DNA from: an uncultured Caproiciproducens sp.
GTDB lineage: Bacteria; Bacillota; Clostridia; Oscillospirales; Acutalibacteraceae
Direction: 5' to 3'
DNA length: 64,000 nt
Assembly (NCBI RefSeq): GCF_963664915.1
Contig: NZ_OY761810.1
Coordinates: 1,750,661-1,814,660 of the forward strand
Shown here: positions 33,354-42,318 of the stretch, one piece after another
How positions within the stretch are numbered: position 1 is the first letter of the stretch
Layout: the number at the start of each line of letters is the position of its first letter
Notes under the pieces: model-generated
Told to the model about the DNA's origin: nothing
The model's database searches: none
Seen by the model: the letters and a program-made list of their open reading frames with translations, nothing else
Made by a program: the position numbers and the translations under genes

Positions 33354-33473
33354 ATGCAGACCCCTAAAAAGACGGGGCACCGCACAGATATGCGTACACT
33401 TCTTGTCCGTGTGGTAGCGATCCTTTGTGCGCTGGTAATTGTCGGCTCCGCGCTTCTCGCTGCTTTCAGCTAA
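33354..33473 (+). CDS. 39-residue single-span membrane peptide
   Basis: A short gene with a very strong ribosome binding site (AAGGAGGAG) and a clear terminator. The product begins with basic, polar residues (MQTPKKTGHRTDMRT) and ends in one hydrophobic helix of about 23 residues to AAFS. It would sit in the membrane with the N-terminus inside. Function unknown; similar tiny membrane proteins are common in Clostridia. Confidence 0.72.
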   Translation: MQTPKKTGHRTDMRTLLVRVVAILCALVIVGSALLAAFS

Positions 33474-33500
33474 TCGCATAACGAATCCGCCGATAAAATA

Positions 33501-33534
33501 AAAAGGCTTCAGCCCGTGGGCTGAAGCCTTTTTT
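33501..33534. terminator. bidirectional terminator
   Basis: AAAAGGCTTCAGCCC pairs with GGGCTGAAGCCTTTT; runs of A and T on either side let it serve the 39-residue gene and the convergent peptide-binding lipoprotein gene. Confidence 0.88.
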
Positions 33535-33548
33535 GCCGAAGAAAGCAT

Positions 33549-35168
33549 TTAATCTTTTCCGGACTGAATGAAATCCACGCCTGCGCTATATGGATGGAAG
33601 ACCACGCCTGTAACGCCTTTAGCGGCGGCGTAGTAATGTTTCTCATAATATAAGGGGTAAAAGACACCCTGTTCGTTCAGATATTTTTCCGCGGATGCGA
33701 AAATCGCCGCAGAACCGGTGCCGTCGCTTTTTTCCGCGTTGTTCAGCATGGTGTCGAACGAGGAGTCTTGCAGCTTGGCTGGATTATCTTTTTCGCCGCT
33801 TTTAAATAGGGACAGAACAGACAACGGGCCGTCGCCCGCAGGCTGTACAGGGCACAGCGCAATTTGATAGTCACCTGATTTTATACGCGCGGCAAGCTTG
33901 CCGCTATCCAAAGGTTCCATATTAAAATAGTTTTTAAACTGAACATTCCATGTGGCAATCATCTCGTTAAGCATCAGCTTTACGTCTGCGTTATCGGGGC
34001 ATATGACGCTTACGCTTTTCAGTTCCGAAAGGGAGAGTTCGCTCAGGCCCGCGGCAAGAAGCGCTGCGGCGTTTTTGTCCTGCTTTAGGAAGAAGGAACC
34101 GCTGTTTGCAAGGCTGCGATAGGGTTTCCCCATCAATGTTGTCATGGGAGTGATGATATCGTTTGCCGGAGATACATTTTTCGGCAGGTGTTTCAACACG
34201 GCGGCGCGGTTGAAAGACTGAATAAATGCCCTCCGGATGTTTTTGTTTTTCATCATATCGGACTGTGTGTTAAAGCAGAGACCCCATGTTGTATCTTCAA
34301 ATGAAGTGATGGTGCAGCCCTGTGCCTTAGCGGACGCAGCCTGATCGCCGGAAACCGCAATCGCATCCACCGTATCGGCTTTCAGTGCCGCAACAGGATC
34401 GGAAATGACATTATCCTTGGTTTCTATAGTGAATTTAATGTTGGACGGCAGTGGCTTCTGATTGCCTAAATAGGTGTCCGAACGTACAAGATTAAGATAT
34501 TGACCATGATCCCATCCGTATTTTCCGTCTATTTCAAAGGGGCCGTTGCCCAGCAAATATTTTCGTTCCAGACCATATCGGCCCGAGGTGCTTTCAAAAA
34601 ATTTCTGGTTGCAGGGCATAAAAACAGTTGCAGCGGTAATGGAAGGGAAGTCCGGATAGGAATAATTTAGCCGCACCACCAGGGTGTGAGCATCCGCAGC
34701 GGTTACTCCAAGCTGATCTGCCGATACTTTGCCGGAGTTCACTTCTTTGGCATTTTTGATGCAGAACATACGGGAGCAGGTTTCCGATTCCGTCTGCGGC
34801 AAAAGCGCGCGCCGAAACGCGTAGACAAAGTCATTTGCGGTAACCGGTGTTTTTTTATCATCCGACCATTTGGCATTACTGCGTAAAGTGAAGGTAAACA
34901 CGGTGTCATCTTCACTGCTTATCCATTTTTCTGCGACGCCAGGATACGGACGATTGTCCGATCCAAGACGTACAAGCCCTTCAAACAATGCTTCAATCGC
35001 TATCATGGCGGAACTGTCCGAAGCAATCTGTGGGTCAAGTGTTTTCGGTTCCGCTGCAAGATAATAATTTATTTTTCTATTTGCATTTTTAGGCTCGTTA
35101 CGGCCACACGCGGAAAAGGAAAATAATATACCAAGGCAGAGCACAGCTGCCGTAATTCTTTTGAACAA
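33549..35168 (-). CDS. oligopeptide-type ABC substrate-binding lipoprotein (orphan)
   Basis: A 539-residue lipoprotein of the SBP_bac_5 (OppA/DppA) family: signal peptide with lipobox FSAC, then YYLAAEPKTLDPQIASDSS, ALFEGLVRLG and FTLRSNAKWSDDKKTPVTANDFVYAFRR, all typical of the family's first lobe. It should bind peptides outside the membrane. I prefer the TTG at 35168, which has AAGGGGTGA before it, over the GTG at 35180, which overlaps that site. No permease or ATPase genes are adjacent, so it must share a transporter encoded elsewhere or serve as a sensor. Confidence 0.88.
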   Translation of the reverse strand: MFKRITAAVLCLGILFSFSACGRNEPKNANRKINYYLAAEPKTLDPQIASDSSAMIAIEALFEGLVRLGSDNRPYPGVAEKWISSEDDTVFTFTLRSNAKWSDDKKTPVTANDFVYAFRRALLPQTESETCSRMFCIKNAKEVNSGKVSADQLGVTAADAHTLVVRLNYSYPDFPSITAATVFMPCNQKFFESTSGRYGLERKYLLGNGPFEIDGKYGWDHGQYLNLVRSDTYLGNQKPLPSNIKFTIETKDNVISDPVAALKADTVDAIAVSGDQAASAKAQGCTITSFEDTTWGLCFNTQSDMMKNKNIRRAFIQSFNRAAVLKHLPKNVSPANDIITPMTTLMGKPYRSLANSGSFFLKQDKNAAALLAAGLSELSLSELKSVSVICPDNADVKLMLNEMIATWNVQFKNYFNMEPLDSGKLAARIKSGDYQIALCPVQPAGDGPLSVLSLFKSGEKDNPAKLQDSSFDTMLNNAEKSDGTGSAAIFASAEKYLNEQGVFYPLYYEKHYYAAAKGVTGVVFHPYSAGVDFIQSGKD

Positions 35169-35348
35169 TTGTTCAGTCACCCCTTACTTTACGGGATTTA
35201 ATTATTTTATCATCTTTTTCCTGCTATTGCAACGAGGTTAACATAATTGTTATCTTTTTCTGCCTGTAAAAGTATGGCAGAAGCCTCAAACCCCCTTTTT
35301 TATTAGATGTCGTCACCAGCATGGGGAACAGTAAAAAGAAACTGGATA

Positions 35349-35384
35349 TAAAAAAGCTCTTTCTCGTTTCGAGAAAGAGCTTTT
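35349..35384 (-). terminator. terminator of the pgk-tpiA-gpmI operon
   Basis: AAAGCTCTTTCTCG pairs with CGAGAAAGAGCTTT; T run on the minus strand. Confidence 0.88.
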
Positions 35385-35398
35385 GACTGATTAAGAGA

Positions 35399-36910
35399 TT
35401 ATTCCACAATGCTGGTGCCGTCCATTTCAGCGGGCTGGGGCAGACCCATGATTTTAAGCATGGTGGGTGCGATATCCGCCAGTTTGCCGCCGGTGCGAAG
35501 TTTGCATGGGTGGCCGATGACGCAGAATGGAACAGGGTTTGTCGTATGTGCCGTGAACGGAGAACCGTCCTCTTCATACATCTTGTCGGCATTGCCATGG
35601 TCGGCCGTAATCAGGGCGATGCCGCCCATTTCAGCAATTGCATGGGTAACTCTGCCCACACAGGTGTCAACGGCTTCCACCGCCGCTTTTGCGGCACTGA
35701 AGACACCGGTGTGCCCAACCATGTCGCAATTGGCAAAGTTTAAAATAATGACGTCATATTTTCCGCTCTTAATGCGATCAACCAAAGCGTCCGTCACTTC
35801 ATACGCGCTCATTTCGGGCTGCATGTCATAGGTTGCAACCTTGGGTGAGTTAATCAGAACACGGTCTTCACCCGGATACTGCTTTTCTACGCCGCCGTTA
35901 AAGAAGAAAGTGACATGAGCGTATTTTTCGGTTTCGGCGATACGGAGCTGAGTCAAACCTTTTTCCGAAATGTATTCGCCGAAGGTGTTTTTCAGCGACT
36001 GCGGTTTAAATGCGACCAGAACATTCGGCATGGTCACGTCATACTGCGTCAAGCAGACATAGGTAAGAGGGAAAAATCCGTTTTTTCGTTCAAAGCCCTG
36101 AAAGTCCGGGTCAACAAAGGTGCGCGTAATTTCACGGGCACGGTCAGGACGGAAATTGAAGAAGATAACGGAATCATTCGCTTTAATGTTTCCGTCTTTT
36201 GCGCATACCGTGGGCAGAACAAATTCATCGGTCACTTTGTTTTTATAGGAATCTTCAACAGCCTGCACGGGGTCGCCGCACTGAACGCCTTCGCCGTATA
36301 CCATTGCGGAATACGCTTTTTCCACACGTTCCCAGCGGTTGTCACGATCCATCGCGTAGTACCGGCCCATGACCGTCGCTATTTCGCCCACACCGATTTC
36401 CCTAAGTTTTTGCGCGCATTCCGCTACATAGTCTTTGCCGGAGCTTGGCGGAACGTCGCGTCCGTCAAGCAGAGCGTGGATATATACTTTTTTGCAGCCG
36501 CATTTTTTTGCCAGTTCAACCAAAGCGTATAGATGAAGGTTGTGACTGTGCACGCCGCCTGCGGAGAGCAGGCCGATCAGGTGCAGTGCGCCGCCGCTTT
36601 TCGCCGCATTGCCGGCGGCAGTTAAAAAAGCGGAATTTTCAAAAAAATCACCGTCTTTAATCGATTTTGTAATCCGGGTCAGCTCCTGGTAAACAACACG
36701 GCCCGCTCCGATGTTGGTATGGCCGACCTCGGAATTGCCCATCTGACCGTCCGGAAGACCAACGTCAAGGCCGGAAGCACCGATTTGTGTTAATGGATTA
36801 TTTGCAAAAAGACGGTCAATGTTCGGCTTATGTGCCGCTTTGATCGCGTTGCCGCTCTCTCCGCCGATTCCGAAACCGTCGAGTATCATCAGTATTAAAG
36901 GTCTTTTCAT
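35399..36910 (-). CDS. gpmI: 2,3-bisphosphoglycerate-independent phosphoglycerate mutase
   Basis: A 503-residue, two-manganese enzyme of the alkaline-phosphatase superfamily that turns 3-phosphoglycerate into 2-phosphoglycerate. Metal and catalytic residues are visible in [25 protein letters not shown] (nucleophile Ser), [21 protein letters not shown] and [11 protein letters not shown]. It is the last gene of the leftward glycolytic operon, 33 bases after tpiA. Confidence 0.97.
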   Translation of the reverse strand: MKRPLILMILDGFGIGGESGNAIKAAHKPNIDRLFANNPLTQIGASGLDVGLPDGQMGNSEVGHTNIGAGRVVYQELTRITKSIKDGDFFENSAFLTAAGNAAKSGGALHLIGLLSAGGVHSHNLHLYALVELAKKCGCKKVYIHALLDGRDVPPSSGKDYVAECAQKLREIGVGEIATVMGRYYAMDRDNRWERVEKAYSAMVYGEGVQCGDPVQAVEDSYKNKVTDEFVLPTVCAKDGNIKANDSVIFFNFRPDRAREITRTFVDPDFQGFERKNGFFPLTYVCLTQYDVTMPNVLVAFKPQSLKNTFGEYISEKGLTQLRIAETEKYAHVTFFFNGGVEKQYPGEDRVLINSPKVATYDMQPEMSAYEVTDALVDRIKSGKYDVIILNFANCDMVGHTGVFSAAKAAVEAVDTCVGRVTHAIAEMGGIALITADHGNADKMYEEDGSPFTAHTTNPVPFCVIGHPCKLRTGGKLADIAPTMLKIMGLPQPAEMDGTSIVE

Positions 36911-36943
36911 TTTTTTAAACCAATCCTGCCTTTCGGGAGTATT

Positions 36944-37711
36944 TTACCTGCTTGCAGCTTTCACTATTTCAGCAAAGTCGGCCGGCTTTAAGGAAGCGCC
37001 GCCGATTAATCCGCCGTCAACGTCAGGCTGGTCGAGCAGCTCGCATGCATTCTTAGCGTTCATGGAACCGCCGTACTGAATCGTTATTGCATCGGCACTT
37101 TCGCTGCCGTACAATTTTGCGATGGTTGCGCGAATGACAGCACAAACCTCATTTGCCTGCTCTGCGGTGGCAGTTTTGCCGGTGCCGATTGCCCAGATTG
37201 GCTCATACGCGATAATGATCTTTTTCAGTTCCTCTTTGCTTACGTCGCCAAGCGCTATTTTGGTCTGCATGGCGACCAGTTCGTCGGTGATGCCCTGCTC
37301 GCGCTGCTCAAGATATTCACCCACACAGAGGATGACGGAAAGGCCGCTGTCCAAAGCCGCACGCACGCGCTTGTTTACGGTAATGTCTGTCTCGCCGAAA
37401 TAGGTCCTGCGTTCGCTGTGGCCGATAATGACGTACTGAGCGCCCATGGCGGTCAGCATATCCGCAGAAATTTCACCGGTATATGCGCCGCTTTTTTCCC
37501 AGTGACAGTTTTGTGCGCCCACGCCGATATTGGAGCCTTTTGCCGCTTCAAGCACAGCTGCAAGGTCAACATATGGTACACATGCGATGACACCGCAGTC
37601 CGCACCTTTAACCAGAGGTTTGATTGCCTTAATCAGTTCGGTTGCCTCGGCAGGAGTTTTATTCATTTTCCAGTTGCCGGCGATGACGGCTTTTCTCAAC
37701 TTCTTGTTCAT
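36944..37711 (-). CDS. tpiA: triosephosphate isomerase
   Basis: A 255-residue TIM barrel that interconverts dihydroxyacetone phosphate and glyceraldehyde 3-phosphate. Active-site parts are AGNWKMNK (Lys), IIGHSERR (His) and [15 protein letters not shown] (Glu and the closing loop), with YGGSMNAKN binding the phosphate. RBS AAAGGAGA precedes the ATG. It follows pgk, with a strong hairpin in between. Confidence 0.97.
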   Translation of the reverse strand: MNKKLRKAVIAGNWKMNKTPAEATELIKAIKPLVKGADCGVIACVPYVDLAAVLEAAKGSNIGVGAQNCHWEKSGAYTGEISADMLTAMGAQYVIIGHSERRTYFGETDITVNKRVRAALDSGLSVILCVGEYLEQREQGITDELVAMQTKIALGDVSKEELKKIIIAYEPIWAIGTGKTATAEQANEVCAVIRATIAKLYGSESADAITIQYGGSMNAKNACELLDQPDVDGGLIGGASLKPADFAEIVKAASR

Positions 37712-37748
37712 AAAGCATATCTCCTTTAAAAATCATTTAATATATTTT

Positions 37749-37775
37749 AAATGCGGCAGACCGGCTGCCGCATTT
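37749..37775 (-). other. intercistronic hairpin between pgk and tpiA
   Basis: AAATGCGGCA and TGCCGCATTT make a perfect 10-base stem with a 7-base loop. On the minus strand no T run follows, so it is more likely an mRNA processing or stability element than a full terminator. Confidence 0.6.
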
Positions 37776-37802
37776 GCATGCAAGCAAATTCAGCTTGCTT
37801 AT

Positions 37803-38996
37803 TTATTTGTCATTCAGACATGCAATGCCGGGCAGCTCAAGACCTTCAAGAAATTCAAGAGAAGCGCCGCCGCCGGTGGAGATGTGCGTCATCTTTTCAG
37901 CAAAACCAAGCTTTTCAACAGCCGCTGCGGAATCGCCGCCGCCAATAATGGAAATGGCGCCGCTGTTCGCAACTGCTTTTGCGACCGCAATTGTGCCGGC
38001 AGCAAAGTTGTCCCACTCTGAAACGCCCATCGGCCCGTTCCAGACTACTGTGCCGGAGCCCTGAATGGCATCGGCGAACAGCACGGAAGTTTTCGGCCCG
38101 ATATCAAGACCCATCCAGCCTTCCGGAATCTGGTCGGAGTCAACAATCTTGTGCTCTGCGTCCGGCTTGTACTCGGTAGCTACCATGTTATCAATCGGAA
38201 TCAGGAACTTGACGTCCTTGTCTTTCGCTTTGGCCATCATGTCTTTTGCCAGTTCAACCTTGTCGTTCTCGCAGATGGAAGTGCCGATGGAATAGCCCAG
38301 AGCGTTCATAAAGGTGTAAGCCATGCCGCCGCCGATAATGAGGGTGTCGACCTTGTCGAGCAGGTTTGTAATCACTCCGATTTTATCGGAAACCTTCGCG
38401 CCGCCCAGAATAGCGACGAACGGACGCTTCGGTGTTGTCAGCGCGCCGCCCATAATGGTGATTTCTTTTTGAATCAGGAAGCCGCATACGGCGGGGAGGT
38501 ATGCCGCAACGCCCGCTGTGGAAGCGTGGGCTCTGTGCGCGGTGCCGAACGCATCATTTACATATATATCGGCTAAAGAAGCAAGCTGCTTCGAGAACTC
38601 AGGATCATTTTTTTCCTCTTCTTTATGGAAGCGGACATTTTCTATCAACTCAACTTCGCCGTTTTTTAAGGATGCGGCAATACTTTTTGCACTGTCACCA
38701 ACAACATCCGTAGCCATTTTGACTTCCTGACCAAGTACCTTTGACAGATATTTTGCAACAGGCGCGAGGGAATATTTCATGTTGAATTCGCCCTTCGGAC
38801 GGCCCAGATGCGAGCAGAGAATAACTTTTGCCTTGTGGCTGATTAAATATTGGATTGTTTTCAGTGCTTCATCAATGCGCTTTGAATCGGTAATGTTGCC
38901 TTCAGCATCAAACGGTACATTGAAATCGCAGCGCACCAGAACTTTTTTGCCTGCAACCTCGATATCTTCCACGGTCTTTTTGTTGAGATAGTTCAT
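37803..38996 (-). CDS. pgk: phosphoglycerate kinase
   Basis: A 397-residue glycolytic kinase that makes ATP from 1,3-bisphosphoglycerate. Family strings are [53 protein letters not shown] and [16 protein letters not shown] take the ATG at 38996, which has AAAGGAG 8 bases upstream, over an ATG 9 bases earlier. It is first in the operon pgk-tpiA-gpmI; gap, often upstream of pgk in Clostridia, is not here. Confidence 0.97.
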   Translation of the reverse strand: MNYLNKKTVEDIEVAGKKVLVRCDFNVPFDAEGNITDSKRIDEALKTIQYLISHKAKVILCSHLGRPKGEFNMKYSLAPVAKYLSKVLGQEVKMATDVVGDSAKSIAASLKNGEVELIENVRFHKEEEKNDPEFSKQLASLADIYVNDAFGTAHRAHASTAGVAAYLPAVCGFLIQKEITIMGGALTTPKRPFVAILGGAKVSDKIGVITNLLDKVDTLIIGGGMAYTFMNALGYSIGTSICENDKVELAKDMMAKAKDKDVKFLIPIDNMVATEYKPDAEHKIVDSDQIPEGWMGLDIGPKTSVLFADAIQGSGTVVWNGPMGVSEWDNFAAGTIAVAKAVANSGAISIIGGGDSAAAVEKLGFAEKMTHISTGGGASLEFLEGLELPGIACLNDK

Positions 38997-39047
38997 GCAT
39001 AGCACTCCTTTATATTATGATAACAGAATATACGATTTTCCTTCGCT

Positions 39048-39076
39048 ATTATACAATAATCTACCAATAAATTCAA
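39048..39076 (-). promoter_or_regulatory. sigma-A promoter of pgk-tpiA-gpmI
   Basis: On the minus strand TTGAAT (39076-39071), 17 bases, TATAAT (39053-39048), about 50 bases before the pgk start. Confidence 0.78.
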
Positions 39077-39126
39077 GCATAATGAGGGCTGAATCACCCG
39101 TTTGCGAAAAGTTTGTTAAAAAAGTA

Positions 39127-39627
39127 TCACCATGTAAATTCTCTGAGCTGCCCTTTGCACAGAAGCTGCGGATAGCCCCATTGCCGAAGCACTTCATAAA
39201 CACCGACCGCCACGGAATTCGACAGGTTCAGACTGCGTGCGGAGGCATCGTCAATCATCGGGATGCGTACGCACCGATCGGGGTTTTCATGCAAAAGTTT
39301 TTCCGGCAGTCCCGCTGTTTCTTTACCAAAAAATAGGAAACAGTTGTCGGGATACAGGATATCTGAATGAATATGCTGTGCTTTGGTTGAAAAAAAGTAA
39401 AAATTACCCGAATTACTGCTGAAAAAATCGGAAAGGCTATTGTAATAGGTAATGTCCAGCAGATGCCAGTAATCCAATCCGGCACGTTTTAATTTTTTGT
39501 CGTCAATTTGAAATCCCATCGGCCCGACAAGGTGCAGCCTTGCTCCGGTTGCGGCGCAGGTGCGTGCAACGTTGCCGGTGTTTTGGGGAATTTCAGGCTC
39601 GACCATTACAATGTTCAGTGTTGACAT
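39127..39627 (-). CDS. trmL: tRNA (cytidine(34)-2'-O)-methyltransferase
   Basis: A 166-residue SPOUT methyltransferase that methylates the ribose of the wobble base in tRNA-Leu. It starts LNIVMVEPEIPQNTGNVARTC, and the knot motifs are FLFFGKETAGLPE, VRIPM and RSLNLSNSVAVGVYE, as in TrmL/CspR. RBS AAAGGAG precedes the ATG. It stands alone, upstream of the glycolytic operon on the same strand. Confidence 0.94.
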   Translation of the reverse strand: MSTLNIVMVEPEIPQNTGNVARTCAATGARLHLVGPMGFQIDDKKLKRAGLDYWHLLDITYYNSLSDFFSSNSGNFYFFSTKAQHIHSDILYPDNCFLFFGKETAGLPEKLLHENPDRCVRIPMIDDASARSLNLSNSVAVGVYEVLRQWGYPQLLCKGQLREFTW

Positions 39628-39737
39628 AGCAGGCTCCTTTATTCAAAAAAAATTGGTATTAATTTTCAAAAATAAACGAAAGGAAAGCGGGGAAGATATT
39701 GAAAGGCCTTATATTTTCAGTGGGGAGGATTTACGTT

Positions 39738-39920
39738 ATGTATAAAGAGACCATGGGATTTGTCAAAGGAATGGGCGCCGGAATGGTTGCCGGCATGGCA
39801 GTTGTCACAATGGGCAACAGAATGATGAAGAATAACAGGCATCTGAGGCGCAATGCCAATAAGGCTATGCATGCGGTCAACGGCATGCTTGACAATGTTC
39901 AGGTCATGTTCAAACAGTAA
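39738..39920 (+). CDS. 60-residue Gly/Met-rich small protein
   Basis: A small protein with a glycine-zipper-like hydrophobic stretch (GFVKGMGAGMVAGMAVVTMG) and a basic tail NRHLRRNANK. Such YtxH-like or similar small proteins can insert in the membrane; function unknown. The ATG at 39738 follows GGGGAGGA; the frame opens earlier but lacks a site there. It is divergent from trmL. Confidence 0.65.
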   Translation: MYKETMGFVKGMGAGMVAGMAVVTMGNRMMKNNRHLRRNANKAMHAVNGMLDNVQVMFKQ

Positions 39921-39963
39921 ATGGTGATTTGATTTTATTAGCGCAGCAAATTTCTCAAAACAT

Positions 39964-39983
39964 CGGCGGGGAATACCCCGCCG
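39964..39983. terminator. terminator after pilC
   Basis: CGGCGGGG and CCCCGCCG with a 4-base loop, followed by T-rich bases in both directions. Confidence 0.72.
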
Positions 39984-40001
39984 ACAGTTGTTTTATCAGG
40001 T

Positions 40002-41246
40002 TCATCCGGCTGAAATCACATTGTACATACTGAACATCGGGACAACAATAGAGATGATTACGGTACCGACGATGAAAGCGATAATAATTGTCATGGCGGG
40101 TTCAAGCATGCTGGTCAGCCGTTTGGTAGACTCCTCTGTCTGCTGTTCGTACATAGCTGCCATTTTATCCAGTGTCTCAAACAGCATACCGGATTCTTCC
40201 CCCACTTTAATCATGGATACGAGAAGCGCGTCGAAGATCGGAAATTTCGCCATGGAGGCATTGATGGACGAACCGAATTTCACTTCTGAAACAATTTGTG
40301 TAAGCTGTTCTTTCATAAAACGGTTTGGGATGACGTCGCGTGAAATTTCCAGCGCCTTTACAATATCGACTCCCGATTCCACAAGGGAAGACATGATGCG
40401 GCACAGCCGTGCTATGTATGACTGCCTCATCAGCGGTCCGATTGCCGGGATGCCTAATACCAGCCTGTCCATTGCGGTGGCAAAAGGGCTGTATTTCTTT
40501 GTCAATATAATATAGGAAAATACGATGATAAATAAAACAAGTACAATCAGATACCATTTAGTTGTAATGAATGAGGACAGTGACATCACAAATACCGTAA
40601 TTGCCGGCAGGTCGGTACCGAATTCCTTAAAGATATTTGCGAAATTAGGAAGGACAAACGCATTCATAACAATCATCAGTAGCAGGGTGAGGAACAGCAG
40701 GAAAATCGGGTATCCCGTAGCGCCCTTCAGTTTGGCGTTCAGCTGGATTTCCTTGTCCAGTATTTTGGCACAGCGGTCAAACGCGATGTCAAGGCGGCCA
40801 TTGGCTTCACCGGACTGTATGATGTTGATACTGATTTTCGGGAAGGCTCTGAATTTTGACATTGCCTCGGACACCGGAATTCCGGTATAGAGATCGCGGT
40901 TCATTTCATTTAGGATCTGTTTGAGCTTTTTATCCTTTTCGCTGCTGATCAGAACCTCCATGGCCATCGGAAGGGATACGCCGGCTTTCATCATGATTCC
41001 CATCTGATTCATGATGGTAAGAAGCTTTTTCTTTTGTATTTTTACCTTATGAATATCGGTATTTGTTATTTCCATATCCCAAATAGATGTGGGCGCACCG
41101 GATTTACCATCTCCGTTGCCTGAAAGCGTAAGCGCGGTCAGTCCTTCGTCTTGCAGATGGGCAATCGCGTCCGCCTTGGTTTCGGCGTTGATAAAACCGC
41201 GGGATTTTCTATTTTTATAATCAACCGCCGTATATTGATACCGCAA
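40002..41246 (-). CDS. pilC: type IV pilus inner-membrane platform protein PilC/GspF
   Basis: A 414-residue membrane protein of the GspF/PilC family. The N-terminus YQYTAVDYKNRKSRGFINAE is the usual first domain; two GspF repeats follow (about 75-195 and 275-400), with three hydrophobic segments near 175-195, 220-245 and 380-405. It forms the platform on which the PilB and PilT motors act. TTG at 41246 is the start, behind GAGGGG. It is the last gene of the leftward pilus operon. Confidence 0.92.
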   Translation of the reverse strand: MRYQYTAVDYKNRKSRGFINAETKADAIAHLQDEGLTALTLSGNGDGKSGAPTSIWDMEITNTDIHKVKIQKKKLLTIMNQMGIMMKAGVSLPMAMEVLISSEKDKKLKQILNEMNRDLYTGIPVSEAMSKFRAFPKISINIIQSGEANGRLDIAFDRCAKILDKEIQLNAKLKGATGYPIFLLFLTLLLMIVMNAFVLPNFANIFKEFGTDLPAITVFVMSLSSFITTKWYLIVLVLFIIVFSYIILTKKYSPFATAMDRLVLGIPAIGPLMRQSYIARLCRIMSSLVESGVDIVKALEISRDVIPNRFMKEQLTQIVSEVKFGSSINASMAKFPIFDALLVSMIKVGEESGMLFETLDKMAAMYEQQTEESTKRLTSMLEPAMTIIIAFIVGTVIISIVVPMFSMYNVISAG

Positions 41247-41263
41247 TAAAATCCCCTCTTACG

Positions 41264-42307
41264 TCATGAATTTCGCGCGTTGATGTCAAATCCGTACTCC
41301 TCGGCGGTGCTTTTCGTAATGATTCCCCGATGCAGCAGGTCGCCAATGCTGCGGTCAAGCGTGATCATCCCCTGGTTCACGCCTGTTTGTATGGACTGGC
41401 CGATATTCGCCGTTCTGCCCTCGCGGATCAGGTTGCTGATTGCGGAATTGACAAACATCATTTCAAATGCGGCGATGCGCCCGTTACCGTCGGCAGTGGG
41501 AAGAAGCCGCTGTGAGATTACACTTTTCAGTACGAGGGAAAGCTGTGTTCTGATTTGCTGCTGCTGCTGAGGGGGAAATACGTCAATCAGGCGGTCAATT
41601 GTTTTGGAAGCGCCGATTGTGTGCAGCGTGGAAAGCACCAGATGGCCGGTTTCCGCCGCGGTGACCGCAATGGAAATTGACTCCAGATCGCGCATTTCGC
41701 CGACCAGAATAATGTCCGGGTCTTCACGCAGGGCGGATTTCAGCGCCCGTGCGTAAGAAGTGCTGTCCCCACCGATCTCCCTCTGATTGATGATACAGTT
41801 TTTGGGGGTGTGCATATATTCAATCGGGTCTTCAATCGTAATAATGTGACAGCTTCTGCTTTTGTTGTACTCGTTGATAATCGCCGCCAGAGTGGTCGAT
41901 TTACCGCTTCCGGTCGGGCCGGTCACCAGAACCAGGCCGTCCTGCAGTTCCAGAACCCTGCTGATGGAGGGCGGAAGGTGAAGCTGCGAAATTTCCGGTG
42001 TGGCGGCGTTGATAATGCGCATTACAAGCGTGTCACCGCGAATCTGGCGAAAGGCGTTGACACGGAAACGCCCGCATCCGCTGATTTCGGCAGAGGCGTC
42101 AATGTCGCCGGTTGTCCGAAACTCCTCGTATTTTTCATGCGGCAGACATTGACCGATCATGTGGTCCACCTCGTCCGGCGTGAGCGGAGGAACGTCCAGA
42201 AAATGCATTCTGCCGTTAATGCGGTAGGCAGGCCGGTTGTTTGTGGACAGGTGGATGTCCGAAGCATGGCTGGAAACGCCGTTCATAACGATTTGAAAAA
42301 AATCCAT
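41264..42307 (-). CDS. pilT: twitching-motility ATPase PilT
   Basis: A 347-residue hexameric ATPase that pulls pili back. Visible are Walker A GPTGSGKSTT, the Asp box ITIEDPIEYMH, Walker B ILVGEMRDLES, the His box GHLVLSTLHTIGA, and the PilT-type C-terminal AIRNLIREG-like region, here AISNLIREGRT. The ATG at 42307 follows GAGGCG; an ATG five codons earlier lies inside the pilB end. A PilT points to real pilus retraction, thus twitching, DNA uptake or surface sensing. Confidence 0.93.
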   Translation of the reverse strand: MDFFQIVMNGVSSHASDIHLSTNNRPAYRINGRMHFLDVPPLTPDEVDHMIGQCLPHEKYEEFRTTGDIDASAEISGCGRFRVNAFRQIRGDTLVMRIINAATPEISQLHLPPSISRVLELQDGLVLVTGPTGSGKSTTLAAIINEYNKSRSCHIITIEDPIEYMHTPKNCIINQREIGGDSTSYARALKSALREDPDIILVGEMRDLESISIAVTAAETGHLVLSTLHTIGASKTIDRLIDVFPPQQQQQIRTQLSLVLKSVISQRLLPTADGNGRIAAFEMMFVNSAISNLIREGRTANIGQSIQTGVNQGMITLDRSIGDLLHRGIITKSTAEEYGFDINARNS

Positions 42308-42318
42308 AAGATTTCGCC

